A stretch of DNA of 64,000 bases from Sphingomonas sp. PsM26 (GCA_030433805.1 JARUXA010000004.1:186001-250000); one strand, 5' to 3'; shown: positions 1 to 9,292, counted from the stretch's first letter. Notes: a model not told the origin generated them from the sequence alone. Translations and numbers: made by a program.

Positions 1-1170
1 CGCCAGTGGCGCCCCGCAACGCAAGCCGTCCGCGGCGGCACCGCGCGCAGCGAATGGGGGGAAACCTCCGAGGCGCTCTTCCTGACGTCGGGCTATGCCT
101 ATGATTGCGCGGCGGACGCCGCTGCGCGTTTCGCCGGCGAGCAGACCGGCATGACCTATTCGCGGTTGCAGAACCCGACGGTCGAGATGCTGGAGAACCG
201 CATCGCCTTGCTCGAAGGCGCTGAAGCGTGCCGGACGATGGCGACCGGCATGGCGGCGATGACCGCGGTCTTGTTGTGCCAGCTTCAGACCGGCGACCAT
301 GTCGTCGCCGGGCGTGCGGCGTTTGGATCATGCCGGTGGCTGGTCGATACGCTGCTGCCCAAGTTCGGGATCGAGACGACCGTCGTCGACGCGCGTGATC
401 CGCAGCAGTTCGAGGATGCGTGTCGCCCCAATACCAAGGTGTTCTTCTTCGAGACCCCCGCCAATCCGACGATGGACGTGGTCGACCTGAAGGCGGTTTG
501 CGACATCGCACGCGCGCGCGGGATCACGTCGGTGGTGGATAACGCCTTCGCGACGCCGGCGCTGCAGCGTCCGATGGAGTTCGGTGCGGACGTAACCGCC
601 TATAGCGCGACGAAGATGATGGATGGGCAGGGGCGCGTTCTGGCGGGCGCGGTGTGCGGGACGGAAGCGTTCATCAACGACACATTGCTCCCCTTCACGC
701 GCAACACCGGGCCGACGCTGAGCGCGTTCAATGCATGGGTGGTCCTCAAGGGGCTCGAGACGCTCGACCTGCGGATCCGGCGGCAGTCGGAGAATGCGGT
801 CAAGGTCGGGCGCTTCATCGAGGGGCGGGTGCCGCGGATCCTGCATCCGGGCCTGCCGAGCCATCCGCAGCACAATCTCGCGATGAGCCAGATGGAGGCA
901 TGCGGCCCGATCTTCGCGTTCGAGGTTGCCGGGCGTACGCAGGCACATGCGTTGCTCGACGCGCTCGAGCTTGTCGATATCTCGAACAACATCGGGGATT
1001 CGCGGTCGCTGATGACGCATCCCGCGTCGACGACGCATTCGAGTGTCGCCGAGGACAAGCGTCTGGAGATGGGCGTGACCGAGGGGTTGCTGCGGCTCAA
1101 CGTCGGGCTCGAGGACGCGGACGACGTGATCGGGGACATCGATCAGGCGCTGACGGCGGCGGGGCTTTGA
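1..1170 (+). CDS. metZ: O-succinylhomoserine sulfhydrylase, 5' end cut by window
   Basis: PLP-dependent Cys/Met-metabolism enzyme that makes homocysteine from O-succinylhomoserine and sulfide in the cytoplasm. The frame is open from base 1 (QAVRGGTARSEWGETSEALFL), so the start codon lies outside the window, probably only some 10-15 codons upstream. The PLP lysine is in SATKMMDGQGR (codon at 613-615), a signature that separates MetZ/MetB-type enzymes from other aminotransferases, and the substrate-loop motif YSRLQNPT is present. About 389 residues are visible against roughly 400 for the family. MetB or MetC are less likely because the DGQGR form is typical of MetZ. Any upstream SAM riboswitch would be outside the window. 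apaG follows after 34 bp on the same strand. Confidence 0.93.
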   Translation, partial: RQWRPATQAVRGGTARSEWGETSEALFLTSGYAYDCAADAAARFAGEQTGMTYSRLQNPTVEMLENRIALLEGAEACRTMATGMAAMTAVLLCQLQTGDHVVAGRAAFGSCRWLVDTLLPKFGIETTVVDARDPQQFEDACRPNTKVFFFETPANPTMDVVDLKAVCDIARARGITSVVDNAFATPALQRPMEFGADVTAYSATKMMDGQGRVLAGAVCGTEAFINDTLLPFTRNTGPTLSAFNAWVVLKGLETLDLRIRRQSENAVKVGRFIEGRVPRILHPGLPSHPQHNLAMSQMEACGPIFAFEVAGRTQAHALLDALELVDISNNIGDSRSLMTHPASTTHSSVAEDKRLEMGVTEGLLRLNVGLEDADDVIGDIDQALTAAGL

Positions 1171-1204
1171 GTATCGTGGGCGGTCAGGGCAGGGAGTTCG
1201 CTTC

Positions 1205-1603
1205 GTGAAGGCGCTTTTCCCCTATGTCGCGGAAACCTTCGGGGTTGTCGTCCGGGTGTCCGTCAGCTTCCTTCCCGAACAGTCCGAGCCCGAGCGCGGG
1301 CGGTGGTTCTGGGCGTATCATATCCGGATCGAGAACGTGTCGGACCGGACGGTCCAGCTGCTCACGCGGCACTGGATCATCACCGACGGACGCGGCGCGC
1401 GGCATACCGTCGAGGGCGAAGGCGTGATCGGCGAACAGCCGACGATCGCGCCGGGCGAAAGTTTCGACTATGTCTCGGGGTGTCCGCTGGCGACGCCGAG
1501 CGGGGCGATGGTCGGGAGCTATCATATGCTCGCCGAGGATGGTGCCGCGTTCGATGTCGACATCCCGCGGTTCACGCTGATCGCGCCGGCGGTGGGCGCA
1601 TGA
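1205..1603 (+). CDS. apaG: ApaG family protein
   Basis: A 132-residue ApaG (Co2+/Mg2+ efflux-associated, DUF525) single-domain beta-sandwich protein of unsettled biochemical role. Family signatures are SEPERGRWFWAYHIRIEN near residues 26-43, LLTRHWIITDG and PGESFDYVSGCPLATPSGAMVGSY. Length fits the family (about 125-130). The start is GTG, placed nine bases after a good AGGGAG ribosome-binding site at 1191-1196. It follows metZ closely, a neighbour order often seen in sphingomonads, and may be cotranscribed with it. Confidence 0.93.
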   Translation: MKALFPYVAETFGVVVRVSVSFLPEQSEPERGRWFWAYHIRIENVSDRTVQLLTRHWIITDGRGARHTVEGEGVIGEQPTIAPGESFDYVSGCPLATPSGAMVGSYHMLAEDGAAFDVDIPRFTLIAPAVGA

Positions 1604-1628
1604 GTCGTTTGTTCGGGGCAACCGGCGG

Positions 1629-2435
1629 ATGAAACGCACGCATCTGCCTCTGAATGGACTGCGCGTGCTCGATGCGGCTGCGCGGCATCTGAGCTTTACG
1701 CGTGCTGCGGACGAACTGGCGGTCACCCCCGCGGCGGTCGGGCAGCAGATCCGCGCGCTGGAGGACACACTTGGCGTCGTGCTGTTCCGACGGACCACCA
1801 AGGGTCTCGAACTGACGCCGGAAGGCGAGGGCGGGCTCGCGGCTCTGCGCCACGGTTTCCTGCAGTTCGAGGAAGCCGTCCGCGCGATGCAGGCGGGGCA
1901 GACGAGCAAGTCGCTGACGATCGCCGCGCCGCGCGACCTGACCGAGAAATGGCTGATGCCGCGGCTTGCCGACATCGCGCGCGATGACCCGGAGATGCGC
2001 TTCGTGCTGATTTCCGCCGATGCGTCCAATGCGAGCGCGGCGATCGATTTCACCGAGGCCAACCTCGACCTCGCGATCCGCTGGGGCGATGGTCCGGGCG
2101 AACATGAGGGCGAGGCGATCGCCTCCGCCGGGATGGTCACGGTCGAACGGCCCGGCGGCGGCGCGGACACGCGGATCTCGTGGCCCGGGTGCATCAACGA
2201 CGAGTCGGTGTCGCTCGTTCGCGTCAGCGATGCCGGGCTGGCGATCGATGCCGCGGCGCAGGGGCTGGGGCGCGCCACGGTGCCCGAATTGCTGGCGGCG
2301 GCGGATCTGGCATCCGGCCGGATCGTCGCGATCACGGAGGCCAGGGCGTATCAGCTCGGGTACTGGCTCGTCGCGCCGCTGCCGCAGTGGCGGCAGAAGA
2401 AGGTGAAGGCGCTCGTCGCCGCGTTGACGCGGTGA
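1629..2435 (+). CDS. LysR family transcriptional regulator, GcvA-like
   Basis: A 268-residue LysR-type regulator. The N-terminal winged helix-turn-helix covers roughly residues 5-64 (LNGLRVLDAAARHLSFTRAA, TPAAVGQQIRALEDTLG, LFRRTTKGLELTPEG), in the form typical of the GcvA/AmpR subgroup. The rest is a substrate-binding-like effector domain, slightly shorter than the usual 290-300 residues. Its stop overlaps the GTG start of the next acetyltransferase gene (GTGA), so the two are translationally coupled. No target can be inferred; divergent or neighbouring metabolic genes that would suggest one are absent. Confidence 0.9.
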   Translation: MKRTHLPLNGLRVLDAAARHLSFTRAADELAVTPAAVGQQIRALEDTLGVVLFRRTTKGLELTPEGEGGLAALRHGFLQFEEAVRAMQAGQTSKSLTIAAPRDLTEKWLMPRLADIARDDPEMRFVLISADASNASAAIDFTEANLDLAIRWGDGPGEHEGEAIASAGMVTVERPGGGADTRISWPGCINDESVSLVRVSDAGLAIDAAAQGLGRATVPELLAAADLASGRIVAITEARAYQLGYWLVAPLPQWRQKKVKALVAALTR

Positions 2436-2959
2436 GAGACGTTCCGGTCCTCGCCAGTGCGCGGCTGCGGTTGCGGCCGCGGACGGTGGAGGATGCCGAT
2501 GCGTTGTTCCCGACGCTGTCCGACCCGCACGCGATGACCTACTGGTCGCATGCGCCGTATGAGACGGTCGAGGCGGTGCGTGCCAGTTTCGTCGAAGGCG
2601 GGGGGAGTTGGCGCGCCTGGTCGATCACCTTGCCGACGGACGACACCGCGGTCGGTTTCGTCGCAGCAGGGGAGAAACGCGCGGGCGTCTGGGAAATCGG
2701 CTATGTGCTTGCACGCGCGCATGGCGGTGCGGGACTGGCGCGCGAAGCGGTGGCGTGTGTGATCGACCATCTGTTCGTCACCGAAGGGCAGCGGCGCGTG
2801 TTTGCGGACACCGATCCCGACAACGTGCGCTCCAATGCTTTGCTCAAGGCGCTCGGCTTCACGCTGGAAGGGCGCTTGCGAGGCGAATGGGAGACGCATA
2901 TCGGCGTGCGGGACACCTTCCTGTGGGGGTTGCTCGCAACCGAATGGACCGATCGATGA
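2432..2959 (+). CDS. GNAT family N-acetyltransferase, RimJ/RimL type
   Basis: A 175-residue acetyltransferase of the RimJ/RimL subgroup: LRLRPRTVEDADALF at the N-terminus, acetyl-CoA-binding region EIGYVLARAHGGAGLAREAV (about residues 90-109) and the C-terminal signature PDNVRSNALLKALGFTLEG. The GTG start at 2432 overlaps the LysR stop; an in-frame ATG at 2180 exists but would lie inside the LysR gene and is not credible. Its stop overlaps the next ATG (ATGA). The substrate (a protein N-terminus or a small amine) cannot be told from sequence. Confidence 0.88.
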   Translation: MRDVPVLASARLRLRPRTVEDADALFPTLSDPHAMTYWSHAPYETVEAVRASFVEGGGSWRAWSITLPTDDTAVGFVAAGEKRAGVWEIGYVLARAHGGAGLAREAVACVIDHLFVTEGQRRVFADTDPDNVRSNALLKALGFTLEGRLRGEWETHIGVRDTFLWGLLATEWTDR

Positions 2960-3219
2960 CACCCCCGCCCAACCTCAACGATCCCGGCGAACGCGCCGCC
3001 TATCAGCGCGAATTGCGGATGGTCGCGCGCCCGGTACGGTGGATGGGGGTCGCGGTGGCGATCATCGCCGCGGTGCTGGCCCTGGTGCGCGCACGCTATG
3101 CGCCGCAGATCCCGATGGTGCTGCCGTTGTTCCTGCTGGGTGTCGCCGCGCTCCACATGATCGCTGCGGTCGTCATTCGCTTGAAATATCATCAGAAGCG
3201 GATGAATCCCGCGGAATGA
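2956..3219 (+). CDS. small two-TM membrane protein
   Basis: An 87-residue protein, not recognised by name. After a hydrophilic N-terminus with several Arg residues it has two hydrophobic stretches, about residues 28-46 (WMGVAVAIIAAVLAL) and 53-75 (IPMVLPLFLLGVAALHMIA), and a basic C-terminus. The ATG overlaps the stop of the acetyltransferase (ATGA), so it is the third gene of a tightly coupled unit with the LysR regulator. This coupling, rather than homology, supports it as a real gene. Confidence 0.75.
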   Translation: MTPPPNLNDPGERAAYQRELRMVARPVRWMGVAVAIIAAVLALVRARYAPQIPMVLPLFLLGVAALHMIAAVVIRLKYHQKRMNPAE

Positions 3220-3244
3220 CGGTTTCGCGCGGGCGTTGCCGCGG

Positions 3245-3262
3245 TTGTCACTGATCCGTCAT
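3245..3262 (+). promoter_or_regulatory. candidate Pho box upstream of phoX
   Basis: TTGTCAC-TGAT-CCGTCAT: two 7-bp half sites separated by 4 bp, matching the PhoB consensus CTGTCAT-N4-CTGTCAT at 5/7 and 6/7 positions. A weaker third half site (ACGTCTT, 4/7) follows with the same 11-bp period at 3267. It lies 106 bp upstream of the phoX start. PhoX genes are classical PhoB targets, which makes the match plausible; binding is inferred. Confidence 0.55.
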
Positions 3263-3367
3263 CGCAACGTCTTCGTTCCGTAGCGGAATTGACGTCTTCC
3301 CGTCAGGTTGGCGCGGCATGGCTGCTCCCAGAAACGACGCGACCACGCGATCGACGGGGGCAGACGC

Positions 3368-5818
3368 ATGACCGACTCGACCAGCATCACCATCGGCTAT
3401 GACGATGGCGACATCGACACCAATCGCAGCAATAGCGGCAATTCGCTCAACGCGCTGATCGACCGGCGCTATTCGCGCCGCGCCGCGCTGTTCGGCGGCA
3501 CCAAGGCCGCTGCGTTCGCGGTGTTCGGCGGCGCGGTGCTGTCGGCGTGTGGCGAGGACAAGGACTCGGGCCCCGGACCGACCGTCACCGCGGGATCGTC
3601 GGGCGAGACGACGTCTGGCCGTGTCGTTACATTGACCGGTGTCGCTGCCAACACCGCGACAGTCGCACAGAGCGGGTTCACGCAGGTTTCCGGTCCCAGC
3701 GTCGGACTGACGCAGACGGCGGCGGGCACGACCTTCATCGCCCCGAGCGTCAGTGCGGCCACCACATTGGTGTTCCGCTACAGCTCGACCGACACCAATG
3801 GCCTGACGATCACGACCGACACGTCGGTCGTCGTGAGCCCGGCAACGCTCGGCTTTGCGGCCGTTTCCAAGAACAAGCTCGACGTCGTCACCGTACCGGC
3901 GGGCTATACCGTCTCGATCCTCTACCGCCTGGGTGATCCGATCGACGCGGCAACGCCCGCGTACAAGAACGACGGCACCGACACGAGCTATTCAACCCGC
4001 GCGGGCGATCATGGCGATGCGCTGCACTGGTTCGGCCTGGCCGCTGCCGGAACGACGCGCGACGACACGAGCAGCACGCGCGGGCTGCTCGTGATGAACC
4101 ACGAGAACATCAACCAGCCGTATCTCCACACCGCCGGCGCGACTTCCCCCGGTGGCGTTCGCCCCGAGGCGGAAGCGCTCAAGGAAATGGAGTGCCACGG
4201 CCTCAGCGTCGTCGAGGTGACGCGCAGCAGTGCGGGTGCATGGAGCTATGTCCAGGCGGGCGCGCTCAATCGCCGGATCACGCCGCTGACGCCGATGGTC
4301 TTCAACGGGCCGGCGAAGGGCAGCGACCTGCTCAAGACGGCGTTTTCACCGACCGGCGTCGCGGGGCGCGGCACGATCAACAATTGCGCCAACGGCTATA
4401 CGCCGTGGGCGACCAACCTGACGTGCGAGGAAAATTGGGCGGGGTATTTCCGTCGCCCGACCGCGACCGACAATGCGCTGCGGACGCCACGGGAAGTTAC
4501 CGCGCTGACGCGTTCCGGCGTGACCAGCGCGACGGGCAATTACAGCTGGTCGACCGTCGTCCCCGCGGACAGCACCAACACGCTCTACCGCCGCTGGGAC
4601 GCACGGGTCACCGGCGCGACCGCGACCGACGATTTCCGCAACGAGCCCTATCAGTTCGGCTGGGTCGTCGAGATCGATCCGTATGACAAGGCAAGCGCGC
4701 CCCGCAAACGCACCGCGCTCGGCCGGTTCAATCATGAGGGCTGCTGGCCGTCCAATTTCGTCGTCGGGCGCAAGCCCGCCTGGTACATGGGCGACGATGC
4801 GCAGAACGAATATCTCTACAAGTTCGTCTCGAACACGCCGTGGACCGCGGCGGATGCAGCCTCCACCGACCGCCTGTCGATCGGCGACAAATATCTCGAC
4901 AACGGCACGCTCTATGTCGCCAAGTTCAACGCCGATGGTTCGGGTAGCTGGTCGCCGCTGACCTTCGGCAGCGGGCCGCTGACGGCAGGCAACGCGACCT
5001 ATGCTTTTGCCGACCAGGCGGACGTGCTCGCCAACGCGCGCCTCGCGGGCGATGCGCTCGGCGCGACCAAGATGGACCGTCCGGAATGGACCGCGGTCAA
5101 CCCGGTCAGCGGCGAAGTGTATCTGACGCTCACCAACAACAGCTCGCGCACCGCGGCGAACACCGATGCCGCCAACCCGCGCGCCTATCTCGATCCGCCC
5201 AGCACCTCGGTCTCCAACCGCAACGGCCACATCATCCGCCTGCGCGAAACCGGCGACACGTCCGAGGCGCTCGGCTTCGCCTGGGACATCTATGCGTTCG
5301 GCGCTGGCGCGGATCTCGATCCGATCAACATCAACCTGTCCGGCCTCGATGCGACCAACGATTTCTCGAGCCCCGACGGCTTGTGGTTCGGGCGTCCGTC
5401 GAACGCTTCGGGGCTGGTCACGCCGGTGCTGTGGATCCAGACCGACGACAGCGCCTATACCGACGTCACCAACTGCATGATGCTCGCCGCGATGCCGGGG
5501 CCGGTCAATGACGGCGGCGTCAAGACCGTCACCAACGCCGGGCGCACGCAGGCGACGCGCGTGGGCAAGGCGCCGGGCACGACGCTCCGCCGCTTCCTGG
5601 TCGGCCCGCTCGAGGCGGAAATCACCGGGGTGGATTCGACGCCGGACGGCAAGACGTTGTTCGTCAACATCCAGCATCCGGGTGAAAACGGGAACCCGTC
5701 GAACATCACCAGCCACTGGCCTGACACGCAGGCAACCGGCACCGCCGCAGCGACGATCCGTCCGCGCTCGGCCACGGTGGTGATCACCAAGAACGATGGC
5801 GGCGTGGTCGCGCTGTAG
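3368..5818 (+). CDS. phoX: PhoX family phosphatase, Tat-exported lipoprotein
   Basis: An 816-residue PhoX (DUF839) alkaline phosphatase, a Ca2+/Fe-dependent enzyme releasing phosphate from extracytoplasmic organophosphates. The N-terminus carries a twin-arginine motif SRRAALF (36-42) and a lipobox LSAC with Cys61, so it is probably exported folded and lipid-anchored. Residues about 68-160 form a Thr/Ser/Val-rich beta domain resembling an Ig/PKD-like module. The PhoX domain follows, with GLLVMNHENINQPYLH, EMECHGLSVVEV, LTCEENWAGYF, LGRFNHEGC, MDRPEWTAVNP and the C-terminal GVDSTPDGKTLFVNIQHPGE. I prefer ATG 3368, preceded by a GGGGG ribosome-binding site, over the in-frame ATG at 3308. A candidate Pho box lies upstream. 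Confidence 0.9.
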   Translation: MTDSTSITIGYDDGDIDTNRSNSGNSLNALIDRRYSRRAALFGGTKAAAFAVFGGAVLSACGEDKDSGPGPTVTAGSSGETTSGRVVTLTGVAANTATVAQSGFTQVSGPSVGLTQTAAGTTFIAPSVSAATTLVFRYSSTDTNGLTITTDTSVVVSPATLGFAAVSKNKLDVVTVPAGYTVSILYRLGDPIDAATPAYKNDGTDTSYSTRAGDHGDALHWFGLAAAGTTRDDTSSTRGLLVMNHENINQPYLHTAGATSPGGVRPEAEALKEMECHGLSVVEVTRSSAGAWSYVQAGALNRRITPLTPMVFNGPAKGSDLLKTAFSPTGVAGRGTINNCANGYTPWATNLTCEENWAGYFRRPTATDNALRTPREVTALTRSGVTSATGNYSWSTVVPADSTNTLYRRWDARVTGATATDDFRNEPYQFGWVVEIDPYDKASAPRKRTALGRFNHEGCWPSNFVVGRKPAWYMGDDAQNEYLYKFVSNTPWTAADAASTDRLSIGDKYLDNGTLYVAKFNADGSGSWSPLTFGSGPLTAGNATYAFADQADVLANARLAGDALGATKMDRPEWTAVNPVSGEVYLTLTNNSSRTAANTDAANPRAYLDPPSTSVSNRNGHIIRLRETGDTSEALGFAWDIYAFGAGADLDPININLSGLDATNDFSSPDGLWFGRPSNASGLVTPVLWIQTDDSAYTDVTNCMMLAAMPGPVNDGGVKTVTNAGRTQATRVGKAPGTTLRRFLVGPLEAEITGVDSTPDGKTLFVNIQHPGENGNPSNITSHWPDTQATGTAAATIRPRSATVVITKNDGGVVAL

Positions 5819-5828
5819 GGGAACGGGT

Positions 5829-5858
5829 GGGATCGGCGACATACGCGTCGCCGATCCC
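5829..5858. terminator. hairpin between convergent genes
   Basis: A perfect 12-bp stem (GGGATCGGCGAC / GTCGCCGATCCC) with a 6-base loop ATACGC, between the phoX stop (5818) and the convergent TPR gene stop (5867). There is no U-tract, so it would be a weak or Rho-assisted bidirectional terminator. Confidence 0.6.
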
Positions 5859-5866
5859 GATCCGGG

Positions 5867-7108
5867 TTACGACCGCTGTTCGGGCAGCGGCGTGTCGGTT
5901 CTTGGGTCGAGATCGGCGCGAAGCAGCCGCGGAATGCCGCTGCGGCCTGGAATGCGCGTCCCGGTCTTGATCGTCAGGTTCGACGTGAAGGTATAGCGCT
6001 CGCGTCCCTTGGAGGGCATCGCCTGGGTCGCGTAGCGGCGCGCGTCGATCGCCTCCACGATCTTGTCGGGCCAGTCCCCGGTCCCGGCAACTTGCTCGCC
6101 CTGACCGGCAACATGCGCATCACGGACCCGGCCATCAGTGCCGATCGTGTAGACGACGTCGATCCACAGATAGTCCAGATGTTCCAGAAAGACCGTCGTC
6201 GGGTTCAACTTGAACAGCGTGTAGCTGTCGGCGGCGGTGCCGTTGGGACGACGCTGCCCGGTCGGGGTCATCAGCACCGGCGGCGCATAGAGCAGGACCG
6301 CCGGCGCACCGGCCGCCTGAGTAGGATATCGGGCGATCAGCTGGTCGAGTTCGGCGTCGGTCGCAGTCATCGCGGCGAGCTGGATCTTCAGTTGCCTTGC
6401 GCTTTCGACCATCGGCTGCATTTCGGGTTCGCGCCGTTCAAGGATCGCGTCGATCGCCCTGCGCGCGACCGGCGCGTAATGGGCATAGACCTGTTCGGCG
6501 AGGCGAGTCTTGAGCGTTGCGTAGCGCACGCGCGCCAACCCCTCGGTCTCGATCATCCCAAGCTTGTGCGCGCGGCCAGCGACCTCGCGATATTGGACGC
6601 TGGCTTCGTCGAACCGCCCGGCGCGGGCATAGGCGTCGCCGAGCTGGATGCGTTCGATGAACACGCGCGGATCCTTTTCGGACATTCCCGCCTTCATCGC
6701 GCTGATCGTGTTGAGCGCGTTCGACCATTCGGGCTCGGGATCACCGAGGTGCGCGGAAATCATGCTGGTGGCGTGGAACAGGTTGGCGACCGCGACCGGA
6801 TAGTCCTTGGCGAACCGCGCGGTGCGGTGGCGGGCGGCGAGCAGGGCGGCTTGCGCGTCCTCATAATGCCCCGCCTCGAACTGCGCCTGCGCCAGATCGA
6901 GCGTCATCCCGATATCCTTGTCGGGGCGACACCCCTTGGCGATGCAGATGTCGAGCCGCTTGCGCAGGTCGGGGGCACGGCTGCCGACGACGACGATGTC
7001 GCGTCCGGTGGCGGCGGTATCGGGCACTGCCGGGGGCGGGGTGGTTTGGGCTGTCAGCGGCGTCGCCGCGAGCAGGACTCCGAATATCGACCACCGCGTT
7101 GCCACCAT
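5867..7108 (-). CDS. exported TPR protein with TonB-C-like tail
   Basis: A 413-residue exported protein, not named. A signal peptide covers about residues 1-20 (hydrophobic FGVLLAATPLTA). A helical repeat region with TPR character follows at about 70-220 (AQAQFEAGHYEDAQAALLAA, QLGDAYARAGRFDEASVQYREV). The C-terminal part, about 300-390, resembles the C-domain of TonB-like proteins (LWIDVVYTIGTDGRVRDAHV, then IVEAIDARRYATQ). No transmembrane anchor remains after cleavage, so it is not a classical energy transducer. It follows parE after 29 bp on the same strand. Function unknown. Confidence 0.75.
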   Translation of the reverse strand: MVATRWSIFGVLLAATPLTAQTTPPPAVPDTAATGRDIVVVGSRAPDLRKRLDICIAKGCRPDKDIGMTLDLAQAQFEAGHYEDAQAALLAARHRTARFAKDYPVAVANLFHATSMISAHLGDPEPEWSNALNTISAMKAGMSEKDPRVFIERIQLGDAYARAGRFDEASVQYREVAGRAHKLGMIETEGLARVRYATLKTRLAEQVYAHYAPVARRAIDAILERREPEMQPMVESARQLKIQLAAMTATDAELDQLIARYPTQAAGAPAVLLYAPPVLMTPTGQRRPNGTAADSYTLFKLNPTTVFLEHLDYLWIDVVYTIGTDGRVRDAHVAGQGEQVAGTGDWPDKIVEAIDARRYATQAMPSKGRERYTFTSNLTIKTGTRIPGRSGIPRLLRADLDPRTDTPLPEQRS

Positions 7109-7137
7109 CGCCCGGACTCCCTGATTCGGGAGAAAGG

Positions 7138-9120
7138 CTAGGCGTCGATCGCGTCCTCGTCCATCCGTGCGGCATTTTCCTGAATGAAAGCATAGCGATG
7201 CGCCGGGTTGGTGCCCATCAGCCGGTCGACCAGATCCTTCACGCCGGCGCGCGCCTCATATTCCTGCGGCAGCGTGATCCGCAGCATCGAGCGGGTCTTG
7301 GGGTCCATCGTGGTTTCGCGCAGCTGCATCGGGTTCATTTCGCCGAGGCCCTTGAATCGCCCGATCTCGACCTTCTTGCCCTTGAACTCGGTCGCCTCGA
7401 GCTGCGCGCGGTGCGCGTCGTCCATTGCGTAGAGGCTCTTCGTTCCCGCGGTCAGCCGGTACAGCGGCGGCTGCGCGAGGAAGACGTTTCCGGCGCGAAC
7501 GATCTCGGGCATTTCCTGGAAGAAGAAGGTCATCAGCAGCGTCGCGATATGCGCGCCGTCGACGTCTGCGTCGGTCATGATGACGACCCGCTGGTAGCGC
7601 AGGTGATCCGGGTTGCAGTCCTTGCGCGTCCCGCAGCCAAGCGCGAGGATCAGGTCGGCGATTTCCTGATTGGCGTGGATCTTGGCCGAGGTGGCCGACG
7701 CGACGTTGAGGATCTTGCCGCGGATCGGCAGGATCGCCTGCGTCTTGCGGTCGCGCGCCTGCTTGGCAGACCCGCCTGCCGAATCGCCCTCGACAATAAA
7801 GATCTCGGTGCCCTCGGGTCCGTTCGACGAGCAGTCGGTCAGCTTGCCCGGCAGGCGCAGCTTGCGCGCGGAGGTGGCGGTCTTGCGCTTGACCTCGCGC
7901 TCGGCTTTCCGCGCGAGGCGTTCGTCCATCCGCTCGACCACATAGCTCAGCAGCGCCTTGCCGCGGTCCATATTGTCGCTGAGGAAATGATCGAAGTGAT
8001 CGCGCACCGCGCGCTCGACCAGCGTCGCGGCTTCGGGCGAGGTGAGGCGGTCCTTGGTCTGGCTCTGGAATTGCGGATCGCGGATGAAGACGCTGAGCAT
8101 CAGCTCGCTCCCGGTCATCACGTCCTCGGCGGAGATGTCCTTCGCCTTCTTGTTGCCGACCAGATCGCCGAACGCGCGAATGCCTTTGACCAGCGCGGCG
8201 CGGAGGCCGTTCTCATGAGTCCCGCCGTCGGGGGTGGGGATGGTGTTGCAATACCAGCTGTAGCTGCCGTCGCTCCACAATGGCCAGGCGACCGCGCATT
8301 CGACGCGACCCGCGGTGCCGGGAAAATCCTGCCGCGCGACGAACAGCTCGGTCGTCGCGCATTCGCGCGTGCCCAGTTGCTCGCGCAAGTGATCGGCGAG
8401 GCCGCCGGGGAACTGGAACACCGCTTCGGCGGGCGTGTCGTCGCCGATCAGCTCGGGCGCGCATTTCCAACGAATCTCGACGCCCGCGAACAGATACGCC
8501 TTCGACCGCGCGAGCCGGTGGAGCCGCGCTGGCTTGAATCCCATGTCGGGGCCGAAGATCTCGGTATCGGGGGTGAAGGCGACGGTCGTCCCGCGTCGGT
8601 TGGGCGCCGCACCGACATGCTCGAGCGGCCCGAGCGTCTCGCCGCGGGCGAATTTCTGGCGGTACAGTTCGCGTCCGCGTGCGACCTCGACCACCGTGTC
8701 GGACGACAGCGCGTTGACGACGCTGACCCCGACGCCGTGAAGCCCGCCGCTGGTCGCATAGGCCTTGCCGTCGAACTTGCCGCCCGAATGGAGCGTCGAC
8801 AGGATCACTTCTAGTGCGGACTTGCCCGGAAACTTGGGATGCGGGTCGACCGGGATGCCGCGGCCATTGTCCGAGATGGTCAGCCGGTTGCCCGGCGCGA
8901 GCTCGATCTCGATGCGCGTGGCATGGCCCGCGACCGCTTCGTCCATCGCATTGTCGAGCACTTCGGCGGCGAGATGATGATAGGCGCGCTCGTCGGTGCC
9001 GCCGATATACATGCCCGGCCGCCGCCGGACGGGTTCGAGCCCTTCGAGCACTTCGATCGACGCGGCGTCATAATCGGTAGGAACGTGTTTCGGGGTCGCT
9101 GCGAACAGGTCTTCGGACAT
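7138..9120 (-). CDS. parE: DNA topoisomerase IV subunit B
   Basis: A 660-residue type IIA topoisomerase ATPase subunit that with ParC decatenates daughter chromosomes. The GHKL ATPase has EVLDNAMDEA, SDNGRGIPV and GLHGVGVSVVNALS; the TOPRIM domain has EGDSAGGSAKQARDRKTQAI and the metal-binding TDADVDGAHI; the C-terminus has GRFKGLGEMNP. The motif KFPGKSALEVILSTLHSGGK and the absence of the long insertion usual in gyrase B favour ParE over GyrB, as does the length (GyrB is about 800). It is divergent from the outer-membrane protein gene across 172 bp. Confidence 0.95.
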   Translation of the reverse strand: MSEDLFAATPKHVPTDYDAASIEVLEGLEPVRRRPGMYIGGTDERAYHHLAAEVLDNAMDEAVAGHATRIEIELAPGNRLTISDNGRGIPVDPHPKFPGKSALEVILSTLHSGGKFDGKAYATSGGLHGVGVSVVNALSSDTVVEVARGRELYRQKFARGETLGPLEHVGAAPNRRGTTVAFTPDTEIFGPDMGFKPARLHRLARSKAYLFAGVEIRWKCAPELIGDDTPAEAVFQFPGGLADHLREQLGTRECATTELFVARQDFPGTAGRVECAVAWPLWSDGSYSWYCNTIPTPDGGTHENGLRAALVKGIRAFGDLVGNKKAKDISAEDVMTGSELMLSVFIRDPQFQSQTKDRLTSPEAATLVERAVRDHFDHFLSDNMDRGKALLSYVVERMDERLARKAEREVKRKTATSARKLRLPGKLTDCSSNGPEGTEIFIVEGDSAGGSAKQARDRKTQAILPIRGKILNVASATSAKIHANQEIADLILALGCGTRKDCNPDHLRYQRVVIMTDADVDGAHIATLLMTFFFQEMPEIVRAGNVFLAQPPLYRLTAGTKSLYAMDDAHRAQLEATEFKGKKVEIGRFKGLGEMNPMQLRETTMDPKTRSMLRITLPQEYEARAGVKDLVDRLMGTNPAHRYAFIQENAARMDEDAIDA

Positions 9121-9292
9121 ACCCCGCTATACGGTGCGCGGGGTGGCACTGCCAAGCGGCATTGCCCGACCTGAATATTGATCCGATTTTTGCCGGTTCC
9201 GACGGTTGCCGTAAAGTAATGTTGCCGCTGCCTCCATCTTCCGGTCGAGACGTTCCTCAGCTGCTTTGTACAAGCACGACAGGGAGTTTTTA

